Positions 22,301 through 33,249 of a DNA stretch of 64,000 nt are shown in pieces (position 1 is the stretch's first letter; every line of letters begins with the position of its first letter). Under the pieces are notes generated by a model, which did no database searches, was not told the origin of the DNA, and worked only from the letters and a program-made list of their open reading frames with translations. Source of the DNA: Euwallacea fornicatus (lineage: Eukaryota > Arthropoda > Insecta > Coleoptera > Curculionidae); contig NC_089557.1 in NCBI RefSeq assembly GCF_040115645.1, positions 1,054,001-1,118,000 on the forward strand, written 5' to 3'. A program made the position numbers and the translations under genes.

Positions 22301-24755
22301 TTTTCCTGGTGCTCGGGATGGGCGCAATGCGTTGGGTCTAGATTTTTGAGCGATACTATATCGATATTGCATCTTTTGCACCATATTAATGAATTATTAT
22401 ATCAGTTTTTCTGCTCCAAAAACCACCATGCGCCTTTGTTTATATTTAACAAGACTCCAGGCTGCGATTATCGGATGGCTGTCACTCACTCACACCAGAA
22501 GATTAATTGGCAATATTGGGCCGATTCGTCAATATTTCGACACCACTCACTCGTCATCGACACTCGTTCGTTTTCCGTTGTATCAATATGTAAACAGTTA
22601 CGGTTCCGAAATTGCTTGCTTACCTGTCGTAATCCAGTCGGCAATAAAGTTTGGAATCTCTGACGAAACAGGTATGATGTAGCCGATCCCCGCATGCGCA
22701 ACACTGGACGCAGTGCTCGTGATAGGACAAGTCCATGATGCGCAGCAGAAACCGGTCGCTAATTGGCCGACAGCACATTCCGCACAGCGCAATTCCGGCG
22801 GCTGTAAAAGTGTCCGGGTAAATTAAAAGCCATCAAGTAATGTTTTAATGGGCCGTTGGGGTGTGTTATTGTCGCTGTTAATGGTCTTTTCAGCTGTCAC
22901 GACAAACAAACATCACATTGGAACTTATTGGGCGCTTGTCAGCAAACACGGAAAATCCTGTGGAGTTTTGGGAGGAAATTGATCGTCCTGTCAGACCGGC
23001 TGATTTGAGCAGAGATGCATTAGCGAAGCTAAAACTCCCCAGGTTCGAGTGTGAACATCCAACGGGACTCGTTGACAGTTTAATTGTCCCCGAAAACAGA
23101 AAAAGGTCAAAAGTCCCTGAGGGTCGCCGTTCATGACGATTCAGGGCGACACAAATGTGTTACAAAAATAAAACTAATGATGTTTCATTACAGAGAAATT
23201 GAGTCCTACATGAACGGTTCATAACGTGTCAGCTCCGTTTGTAGCCGGTAAATTGCCTGAAGTCTCCAGATATCAAAAACTGAATTTCGTTAAGGCGATC
23301 GAATCCCGGGCGTCTCTTAAGGGATTATGGACGCTCGGGACAGTGTAATTTACTCTTGGCTTTGATTTTCCGGTACGCCATTGTAGAGCTGTGAAGACGC
23401 TTTGAAAAACACGGGTTAACTCCAAGTTAAGTGTCAAAAGAGGCTGCTGGTTGAATAGTATGACGTTGAATCTGAGTTTATCGCTCAAAGTTAAATTAGG
23501 TAAGGAATTTTTCAGTTTTAGATACGCCACTGGAGAGCTTTGTGATATGGAATTCAAGTTCGATATCACGAAGCTATCCAGGGCATTCCTGGCAGACATG
23601 TTGTGATTGGTTGCAATAAAGATCCACTGTAAAAAAATAAAAAATGTCCGGGCGACAAAATGGCGGTTGACAGCACCATGTTTTTGTTGACGTAAACGTG
23701 TTCAATATTGAGTTCAACAATATGATTCCAGACGCCATTTTGGTTGTACTCCGCAACGATCACGTCATCAAAACTGACTGACAAGATGGCAGCTTATGGG
23801 AAAATTTAAACTTTTTTCCAGACGAATTTGACTCATGACCTTCATAATTTAGCTGCATCAAAGATTCAGAGCGTTTTAAGTATTTTAGGAGCACCTGCAC
23901 TGTTAAGAGAAAAGTCGTAAATCACTTGCGCTGTCGGTGCATGTAATTTGGCATTTAAACACCCCTTTGGGATATCGGAAAGGGTGATAATCGGATCACA
24001 TGGGCAGCCCCCCCCCCTCCCTCGCTAACTGTTTTATAACAATTTCATGCCATGTCATAGCTATTAGAGTTTAAGGGGATTTGAAGACGATTTGTCAGCA
24101 ATACGTAAACAAGAAAAGTCGACGATTTTGGGGACTGGTTCAAAGTCAGTGATATGACGATTTTCTTCTTCTAACTGTCGTCTCTGTTCATAACTGATTT
24201 TCTCTGAAAACTCTCGATCAGCATCATCAATCCTCTTCTCCAATTTCCCCCATTATCCCCGTTTTCACCCCCCCTAAACCGTTCTCGTCCTCATCTCTTC
24301 CCCCCTCGTTGGTACACGTGTATTTAAACACGAGGAATCCCTTTCAACATGCGAAATGAAATATCTCAGACACTATTTGAATTATTTCCCCCTAGTGTAG
24401 ACCTTTCGAAAGTGAAATTTCACTCGTACAACTAGGCGGAACGAATGATCATACGCTCGAGTCATTCTCCCTTAAATGGGCGCTTTTGGGTCATTGTTCG
24501 AGTTCGAACAGGTGTTGGGAGGAATTGTCTATGACAAATTTTTTTCCCAGAGAATGGTCCCGAAGTCAAAAATATTTGGCATATTTAACCAATTACTGAG
24601 CAGACCCTCATGAGCGGATCAAATGGATCAACTCGGGCGAAACGCATTGATCCCGGTGTAGAATATTCATATGAACAAATTTGTTTTGATTTCTCGCATC
24701 AGGCGCAGCAATTTTTCCCCGAAACTACAAAACGAATCCTTCACTTACCCATCAT
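19326..24755 (-). CDS. Lmx1: Lmx1-type LIM-homeodomain transcription factor, copy B
   Basis: Minus-strand coding exons: 24755-24749 (tentative, two codons plus one base), 22801-22624, 20426-20209, 20159-19960, 19913-19796, 19740-19579 and 19525-19326, total 1083 nt = 360 aa. LIM1 starts CGMC (about residue 9). LIM2 starts CLGC (about residue 68). The homeodomain (about 156-215) reads RPRTILTTQQRRAFKASFE and ends VWFQNQRAKMKK, closest to vertebrate LMX1A/B. The C-terminus carries the Lmx1 tail NPIDRLYSMQNSYF followed by CGEDEP. The LIM1/LIM2 intron and the first tail intron match copy A in position and phase. Copy B alone has a 46-nt intron between homeodomain residues 46 and 47. Role and location are as for copy A: a nuclear DNA-binding regulator, probably neuronal. 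The gene is in tandem with copy A, 13 kb apart. The first coding exon is an inference; everything from LIM1 onward is firm. Confidence 0.9.
22025..22083. repeat. Perfect 18-bp inverted repeat in Lmx1-B intron
   Basis: GGCAATATCGGCCCTTTG at 22025-22042 is exactly inverted at 22066-22083, separated by 23 nt that contain GACGTC and CACGTG. It could form a hairpin or a bipartite protein site. It lies in the intron between the LIM1 and LIM2 exons. Confidence 0.8.
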
Positions 24756-25850
24756 TGAAATCACAATTATCACTTAAAACGTTCAATACAAACCACCCTC
24801 AAAATCACGGATATCACATATTCGACGCCGCACTTTGCCTTATCGCTGGATTTTCCAGAAAATTGGCGGCGCCCTCTTGCGAGCTTTTCCGGCGGCGCCA
24901 TTTCAGCGTCACGGGGGCGGAGCGTCTCGACGCCCGGAAAATGGATGCAGTCCCCCCAGGAGGCGTGGTCGTCTGGTGGGGAAAGGGGGGAGTTTGCTGG
25001 TCGTATTAGGTGGGTACGTGTGACAGTTTTATGGTAAGCGGTGACGTGTGCGATTTTTAGGGTCGTTTTAAGATGGTATTGTCACTTTTGGGGACGCGAG
25101 GGTTTAATGCTGGGGATGCTGGAAAGAAGATATGTGAGGGGGGTTCTAATAAGAGAGAATATTTAGTGGGAATAAGCTTGTCTGACTAGCATCAGGAACT
25201 ATCTTTGTGCACATTTAGATTCAATTGCTGATTATTGTCGTCGAATGCTACCTATTGTTTATCTAGATCATTTTTGCTCCAAAATGTTTTCATAAAGTTT
25301 TAATTATTCAAGATTTTTCTCTTTCCAAGTCATATCAACCGCGCAGTAATCATACATAAATATCAACAGAGGTTATAATGAGCTGCTTTTATTATTAGCT
25401 TTATTAGATTTGATATATTATTAATAAATATTTTTTTAGTACTCGATTTGTTTCATTTCCTCTGCAACATATAAGCAATTAACAAGTACTCATAGGAATT
25501 TTCCTATGACGCCATCTACAAATCATCGATAATACTGCGAGAAGAGAATGTTAGTTTTCTATATTTCTAGAAGCTATAGTTACGCCATTCCTTAATAGAT
25601 GGCGCTACAGTATGAGTGCTGTATTTTCGTTTCAAGTTTAGATTGCTCTTTCAAAACATATTAAAGATGTAAAATTAACCAAAGGTGAATATTTGAAAAA
25701 ATCATAAATACGCGCTGAAATCACATCATGATTGAAAGAAATGTATAATACATGTGTTACGAAACTAAATATTTGTTGAAATTTTAGTGACTGAAAATAG
25801 GCGTGTCAAAAATATTCACGATTTGTACGAAAATTTTTTCAATATAGAAC

Positions 25851-26189
25851 TAGTGGCGTACATAACAATTTTGCACAAAAAAAAATAGGCGAAAATTGAG
25901 TGCTTCGATTTCGGCGAGATTGGGTTCCGCAGTAGCTGTACGATACAGCTTTGATATGCTGCGATCAAAACTCGAATCGGATAACTTCGACTTTTTGGCC
26001 CAAAAATTTTCATGATGTATAGCCTTTGGTATTTTTTGGACCAAAAAATCGAAGTTATCCGATTCGAGTTTTGATCGCAGCATATCAAAGCTGTATCGTA
26101 CAGCTACTGCGGAACCCAATCTCGCCGAAATCGGAGCACTCAATTTTCGCTCATTTTTTTTTTGTGCAAAATTGTCATGTACGCCACTG
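25851..26189. mobile_element. Foldback element with about 150-bp near-identical inverted arms
   Basis: Starting from TAGTGGCGTACAT at the left and ending ATGTACGCCACTG at the right, about 150 bp of each arm are inverted copies with only a handful of mismatches, leaving a loop of roughly 30 nt near 26005-26035. Open frames across it are just readings of the palindrome. The high arm identity points to a recent insertion or to gene conversion. No target-site duplication is obvious. Confidence 0.88.
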
Positions 26190-26435
26190 ACATTTTGAAG
26201 TGTTCTAAGCAGAATTTTACTAAAAATTTAACATATTATATCAGGGATGCAGAAGTGCTAATAGGTATTAGGTCTTGAGAGTCTTTCGACAAATTAGTTT
26301 GTTGTATTTGCATGCGAAATTTAATGCATATTAGGTAAAAGTGTTAAAAAAAATTAGATGAAAATTTTGGTTTCACATCCAAAGAACCATCTTTTTTTGG
26401 AAAAAAACAACTAGAGAGTAACATAAACAAAAGTT

Positions 26436-26441
26436 TTTATT
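26436..26441 (-). terminator. Probable polyadenylation signal of Afg3l2
   Basis: AATAAA on the minus strand, about 430 nt past the Afg3l2 stop codon. No closer canonical signal was noticed. Confidence 0.4.
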
Positions 26442-26867
26442 GGAAGTCATTCACTATTTTAACAAAATAAATGCACAGGTTAAAAATATAGTAAAAAAGT
26501 CAAAACACCTAGCGCCATCTAGTAACGAATAGCAAAACTTAATATTAAGTGCAGCAAAAAGGAAAGTTGTCTATCTTAGTCGCGTTAACTTCTATTTAGG
26601 TAATAAACTACTAGAACTACAGATGGCGCTTCGGTGTGGTTTTGAGTTTTATACATACAATGTTTTCGCTAACAACTTATATTTACTCTTCCCAGCACAT
26701 AATAAAAATACCTTAGGAGCAAATACTTTTTACACAGAGATTGAAGTAGGTAGTAGATAACAACTACAACAGCATATCCATGTGTTACACACTTCATTTT
26801 CCTATTTGTTAATTTCCTTCGCTGGCTATTTACCCGATTTGATCAGGCAATCAATCGATCGATAATG

Positions 26868-29800
26868 TTACACCGGAGCTTTTTCTTCCGGTTCACTAGC
26901 TTTACCTCTTTCTTTGTTCCACTCTTTCAATCCTAAAACAACACGTCGTTTTAATACGTTTTTACATGCTATTCACCTGCTGACCTTCAGGTAAAGTAGT
27001 GTCTTCCTCGAAAGACCCAGTCCCCTCAACGAATTCTTCGTAAGTAGACTTTTCAGGAAAGGGCCTTTTACCCAAAAGTTCAATCATATCGTCTCTGCTG
27101 ATAATTTCCTGCTTCAATAGTCTTTCGGCTACTTTGGCAACTTGATCTTTGTGAAATGAGATCAGCTGCTTGGTGCGTTGATGAGCAGAATCAATCAGCT
27201 TTCTGACCTATATGAAAATATTGAGAATTATACCATAAAAACAAATGAAAAGTATACCTCTAAATCTATCATCTGTGCCGTTTCCTCTGAATAAGGCTTC
27301 TCGATCATTACATCCCCCTCTTTGGGCATGTCGAAGCTAACGTTTCCTACCTTTTCATTCATACCATAATGAACGATCTAAACAGAAGATTTTTATTGCT
27401 ATAAATAACCTGAATATCTAAAGAATTATTCCTTACTTGTGCATAAGCGCTCTGAGTGACTTTTTTCAAGTCATCTTGAGCACCAGTGGTGATTCGACCA
27501 AAGAAAATTTCTTCAGACACACGACCTCCAAGGGTCATGCACATTCGATCGAATAGTTGTTCCTTGGAGTAGAGGTATTGGTCTTTCGGCAGATACTGGG
27601 CGTATCCTAAACCTTTGCCACGAGGTATGATCGAGACCTGAGAAAAAATGATAATCCATAATTATTTTGCTTCACCTGACGCATTCATTTTAATCATTAA
27701 TTTTTTGCTATTATTTCCTCAATATATCTTTAAGTATATAATGACTCATGATAATAGTCAGATCTACTTCGTCGAACTCAAAATGTCTAGGTACGGCTTT
27801 GATTTACTTTAAGCATAAATTTTAACGAACCAAAACCATGTCTTAACATCAGACTTCCATAAACCGAAAACAAACCTTCAACAAAGGATCGGCGTGCTCT
27901 AAAAACCAGCCAGCTACGGCGTGTCCGGCCTCATGATAAGCGACAGTTTTCTTCTCCTCGGGCGATAAAACATTGGTCTTTTTCTCCATTCCTGCCACCA
28001 CCCTTTCGATGGCTTGTTCGAAATGTTTCATGATAATTCGATCATTCAAGTCGCGGGCGGCTATCAGAGCTGCCTCGTTACAGACATTCGCAATATCCGC
28101 CCCCGTAAACCCTAACGAAATCAATATAAAATCCCTGAAAATTCAATACAAAACAAATAAAATTACCAGGAGTTAAAGCTGCCATTTTTCGTGCCAAATC
28201 CGATTTGTCTAAATCGGTCTTTAAGTTCGTTAGATGAACTTTGAAAATGCTGGCTCTACCTTTAATGTCTGGAGCCGGCACGAAGATTTGTCGGTCAAAC
28301 CTGCCAGGCCTCAGAAGGGCTTTATCCAAAATATCTATCCTATTTGTAGCCGCCAATACTACTACGTTGGTAGTGGTATTGAACCCGTCCATCTCTACTA
28401 AAAGCTGATTTAACGTGTTTTCCTGCTCGGAATGGCCGCCAAAAGACCTCCCTCCTCGCTTCCTACCCACGGCATCAATCTATAAACCTTATTTTTCCAA
28501 CAAATGCTGTGAGCATTTTAAAGAGAAAAACATACTTCGTCTATAAACAAAATGCAGGGCGCGTGCTTCCTGGCCATGGTGAATAAGTCCCTGACTCGTG
28601 AGGGACCTACACCCACGAACATTTCCAAAAACTCTGATCCTGACACGGTGATGAAAGGCACATTGGCCTCGCCCGCTGTAGCTTTAGCCAAAAGCGTTTT
28701 CCCAGTGCCCGGCGGACCAGTCAAAATTGCACCCTTGGGGATTTTTGCGCCGAGTTCTATGTATTGCTGGGGATTTTTGAGGAAATTTACAAACTCCATA
28801 ATTTCAATTTTGGCTTCCTCACAACCGGCCACATCTCTGAAATCAAGAGCAATTTTATATATAACAAAACCTGTTCAGATAAAGAACTACTCACTTAAAC
28901 TTAACGCCGATTTCATTTGAGTTGATCAATTTGGCGGTGCTCTCCATCACACTGCCAAACAAGCCACCACCTTTCTTACCTCTGCGTGCTCCCATCATTT
29001 CCGCAGACCTCCGCATCATCCACAGCAGAAACCCGATTATCAGCAAGGTGGGTAAAATTCCTGTGAGACTTGCAGGCTCTAGCTCGGTTTTATAGATTAC
29101 AGGCACGAAATTTTGCGGCTCGATGTTCATTTCTATTTGGGAGTTTTCTAGATTTCGTTCGAACGAATCTACGCTGCCAATATTGAACCAAATGACATTC
29201 TATATTGAAGAAATCTGGATGGTTTCAAATGAGAGTAACATTAGTGTTGTACGTACCCCTTGGCCCTCCACTGCAGCTCCTGGTAGCAGTCTTACTCGGA
29301 CCCACTTCTTATTTACAACTTCTAATTTTTCGACAACTCCACTTGTTAGATAGCTAAAATTCATAGTGCTGAACAAACTTTCTCAGTTTGATTTTTCCAA
29401 ATATACTTATATACAAAATCCTTCCAGGCAATTTCTTTATAACCCATCTCCCACATAGTAATTGTGGCCAAAAACGCTACAACAGCCGCCGCTCCCATAG
29501 CATACCACTTGCCCTGTTCGCCATCACTGAAAGGTTTACCTCCACTTCCTCTGCATGAGAAATCAAATAATAGAACGATTATTGTAATGAAATGTATTTG
29601 TTTACCTGCTTCCAGTACCTCCAAAGAGCCCAAAAGCCCATTGATCATAAGGTTTTTTATCTCCTGGAGGCTCTCCTAGAGGTGGTTTTGAAATTGGCTG
29701 TTTTGGGGGGGGCTTTGCCTCCTTGCCTACATTAGTTTTTTTCTATTATGGATTAGTTATAAACGCACCAATATTACCTTCTTTTGCTTCTGGTTTTCCC

Positions 29801-30580
29801 TCCTTAGTGGAAGGTTTTCCTTCTTTGAAATATTTTTCAAAGCCTTTAGGTGGCTTTTCGCAGAATAGTCGCCATTCTTTGAGAACAGCGCGTTTTAGAG
29901 TGGAGTTGTTCTGTGGATTAATTAAAGAAACATTTTTAACAAATTCTATGCTTCCTAACGTAAATAGCCCACATCATACAAATTGGTAAAAGTCAAAAAC
30001 AAAAAATGTAACAGAACAGCTATATTTACATTAATAGTGTTCCTATGATTGTATAAATTAAAAATAGAGGTGCATTCAACTATTAAAAGACAATAATGAA
30101 TGATACTTCGAATAATATGTTCCATCATCCTGATTTTTCAACGTTGTGAAACCCTCTATGAAATCTACAAAACATTAAATGTTAGCACAATAACTGCTGA
30201 ATTTTCGGGCAGTACGGTAATGTTGAAGTTCTTAAAGATATTTAAACTTCTTTGGTGCTCTCCTATGAGTTTGGATACATCTTTGAAAGCCATACCTTGA
30301 GACTCACAAACATCTCTCTGAAAGCTCATGAGCGATGATTTACAATCATGATCTCCCACCAAAATCGAACTATACATTATATAACCCTCCAAAACCTTAA
30401 TAATTCCTGCCACAAAAGGATATTTTTGCTGTTAAAACATAGTTTTTGGGGCCACAAATTGTGTATTAGGTAACCTGAACTAACCCCACTTACCTTGGGG
30501 ACACTGGCACTACACTGTTTGAAAGTCTTCCAGACGAGGTTCTCCAGCTTCCTACCACCGCTCAGAAGCCGATAAGCCAT
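26868..30580 (-). CDS. Afg3l2: Mitochondrial m-AAA protease subunit AFG3L2
   Basis: Thirteen minus-strand coding exons: 30580-30494, 29910-29778, 29726-29606, 29550-29407, 29353-29257, 29199-28895, 28836-28536, 28479-28167, 28111-27876, 27637-27437, 27377-27258, 27207-26985 and 26932-26868; 2346 nt = 781 aa, close to the family size. Visible in order: a basic N-terminal presequence, the conserved segment CEKPPKGFEKYF, transmembrane segment 1 (about 129-147), the intermembrane-space domain, transmembrane segment 2 (about 239-256), Walker A GPPGTGKT (336-343), pore loop FVGVG, Walker B ILFIDE (391-396), the second region of homology with LRPGRFDRQ, and the zinc-protease motif HEAGH (560-564). 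Known role: it forms the ATP-driven inner-membrane m-AAA protease with its active sites facing the mitochondrial matrix and acts in protein quality control and processing. The start is set by MAYR followed by a presequence-like exon. All catalytic motifs are intact. Confidence 0.96.
30165..30428 (-). other. Unexplained open exon-like segment inside Afg3l2 intron 1
   Basis: A good acceptor (TTTTAACAG on the minus strand) opens an 87-codon frame that continues the phase of Afg3l2 exon 1 across a 65-nt intron and ends at a stop. Joined to exon 1 it would give a 116-residue protein carrying the Afg3l2 presequence and then a tail beginning QKYPFVAGIIKVLEG, with three cysteines by my reading. I do not recognise the tail. 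No strong phase-0 donor is seen that would let it act as a cassette leading into exon 2. It may be an alternative terminal exon, a relic, or chance. Confidence 0.35.
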
Positions 30581-33249
30581 GACAAAAGTTTATTTCAATG
30601 GAAAAAATCACATAACTTTCAAAGTGCAATTAAAATCAAATTTCGGCATCATAACCTTACTTTTTTGGTGAATATTAAAGAAGTCACGAAAGATTATATG
30701 TGGCGACATCCATCGGTGGAAAGCTATGATTCATTAAGTCCAAATTGTCCGATTGCAGTTTCCTAGAAATCTGAAGTTATGCCTGGCTCCTGTGTTAGAG
30801 ATGTCGCTACCAGTTCTAGGAGAGAAATTTAAGTCCAGGATTTTGCAATGAATTACAAAGTTACTTAATAAGTTAATAATATTTTATAATAGTTTGCAAC
30901 TATTGATCAACAGCTAAATAGAACGCCTCTGTGATCATCGGGAGTATTGATTTCCTCGTAATCGACCTCGTGCAGTTACTTCATATATCTAATTTGTCAG
31001 CCCCTGCTCCAAGTCGTTTTTCCCTTGGCACACGAAATGCAAACTTACACCGTTTATTTTCGATCGCATGTAGAATTTGGCAACCTATGTCTCTCCATAA
31101 TTCACAAATTTGTTTTCCACTACGCCGTTGCAGTTAAATTTATTGGATTCCCTTATTTCCACTCGACGAAAAGGGCTCTTGCCAAGAAATAGGTTTTGTA
31201 GCCAACGCAGAACAACACAGCGGAAGCTTTTTACATATACCACACAATGGCAGATATTTCCGCCAAAAATATTTCTTCCTTTTTTGAGGCAAAAGCAATC
31301 GCTTTTTTGAGGCAAATGCAATCATAGTTTCGATTTTGGGGTTGATGACTATAAAATGGACAACTCGGACCTGTCACAGGCACAACTGCGGAATGAAACA
31401 ATGAAGTTCACCTGAACGTGAACCACGTTGCGAACTTCCAATCCGGGAGGTCATTAAATTAATCCAGGGGACGGTATAGAGGGTACCACTAATTTAACTG
31501 ACTCTTCAGTCGTTAAATCCTTTGCACAAATAAGACTTTAGGGGATTTTGCATCCTTAAACAATCGCGTCTGGACGTTATTGTCGTTGCCATGTCGGATT
31601 ACGAGATTTATGAGATGGAAAAGCATTTCTTCGCCGTTTTGTCAAGAATAGATTGCTCCGCCAGGAAGAGTATGGCCGCTCTAAAGGTAATTCTAGGTTA
31701 ACAGGTGTGAAGAAACGGCCCTTTATCACGCCAATGCCGGCTAAAAATATGGCAATCCGAGTGAAAGCCCTAATTCATCTATACCCACGCAAAGATAACA
31801 AACTCCCCTGGATAAGTCAATAATGTACCTGTGCATGAGAGGGGGCGAAATAAAAGGTCCCGTTGCAAAATCCACCGAAAGTTCGTTATGTATTCATTGA
31901 AAAAAATAAATTCCGCGCGACCTTGTTAAGTTTGAGCTGTTTATGATACAGTACCGCGCCCCCGGGGGTTACGCTAGTCAAATAATCATTACCGCCCCAT
32001 AATGGTGAAATACGACTTTTCATGAATTTTAAATTCGTCCCGACTCGAGTGAAAATTTATCGGAAATTATATTTCGTCCTTGCAAAGTATTTGTTTAGTC
32101 GAATAGAGGCTGTTTCGTTTTCAAACGAAATGGGAAAAAAATTCAAAATTTTAGCGATTGTCGGTGTTTGCTGTCCGAAGGTGCTCGACTTACGTCCCCC
32201 GCCCCGAGCGCGCACAGATAGCAGCTCCGCGGCACTAATCCACCTCCAAGAAGTTACCCCCAATTCCGACGATCCATTGTACATAGATTATTATCTCCTG
32301 GGAAACCGTTGTAATCCCGGCAAATGACTGAAATACACGCCGCGAAATTAACACGGATTTCGCAACACTTAAGAATAATGCTCTCCTACCTAAGTCATTA
32401 AGACAAATGCCGCACGCTTAATATTCTCCGCGAACGCCGTTCCTAACTTAAATTTGATGCAAAATAAGGCCCCGTTTTGCCGGTTGGGGCGCGTCCCCAC
32501 ATCCCCCAAGACCTCCCCCACCCTCCCCCCTCCCTCCCCCCCACCCTCCTTCGACTAAAGGAACTATTAATTCCGAACACTTGCTGAATATAGGACAAAT
32601 AATAGGGCTAATTTTCCGGGGGTGTGTGTTGCCGGGATTGTTTTCGAAGCTGCGAATGTTGTATAAAACGAAAGTTACGTTTGCTGGTGCTGCTCCTGCA
32701 GCGCGTATGTAAATTGAATTTTCCCTTAAATGCGGATATCTGTTAGGGGGTCGTCCTTGCAGGGAGAAGACGATTAAGGAGGATGGTGCAAATTGCATAT
32801 GGAAGCAGAGGAATTTTAATGTCGTTGTTAATGAGGAACCTGCGAAAGCCAACGTAAAGAGTGCCGAAACGAGCGCCACGTAATTTAGAGACCGGGAAAT
32901 TGGCATTTTCAAATTTAATATTTCGTGTGTTTCACCGCTCTCAAACTATGCTGCAGCTGAGCAAAAAATGATTAATGCACATTCGTATATCCGTTCCCTC
33001 CTGCGTTCGAGATATCATCTTCAGTATCTGAAATTCAAATACGTACTTCTCGCCGTCTTGCTCGAAAATCCGAGCCTACCCTCTAGTTTCCATTCCAAAA
33101 CGGCACTTTTCACCCTGCGGATTTTCCTCGCCGTGGTCTCTGTTCACGCAAAAATGCCCCGCTTTTTTCTTAAAGCGACAGCCCTTTTACGGCCCCCTTC
33201 TTGGTTCTGAAATATTGAAAAAAACCTTAGAAACGGGGAACGGGACTGA
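30581..33249. other. Intergenic DNA upstream of Afg3l2
   Basis: The Afg3l2 promoter must lie just right of 30580, but I see no TATA box. A small plus-strand frame at 31591-31701 (36 codons from an ATG, with a GTAATT donor-like site after codon 32) has coding-like content but no partner exon. Otherwise nothing is supported. Confidence 0.45.

Larger units (their letters stand above)
24756..26867. promoter_or_regulatory. Lmx1-B upstream region and spacer to Afg3l2
   Basis: The 24850-25010 stretch is markedly GC-rich and lies directly upstream of the tentative Lmx1-B first exon, so it is a candidate promoter. Further right are a 339-bp foldback element (25851-26189) and four matches to a CTCF-like core at 25508, 25597, 26511 and 26621. 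The right end holds the Afg3l2 3' UTR with AATAAA on the minus strand at 26441-26436. No coding sequence is seen. Confidence 0.5.

Noticed and set aside
24884..24895. Possible alternative Lmx1-B start (minus-strand ATG GCG CCG)
   Set aside because: It opens a 43-codon frame but offers no donor of the required phase, so it was not used as exon 1.
25816..26143. Two minus-strand open frames near 26 kb
   Set aside because: Both are readings of the large palindrome, and their sequences mirror the arms.
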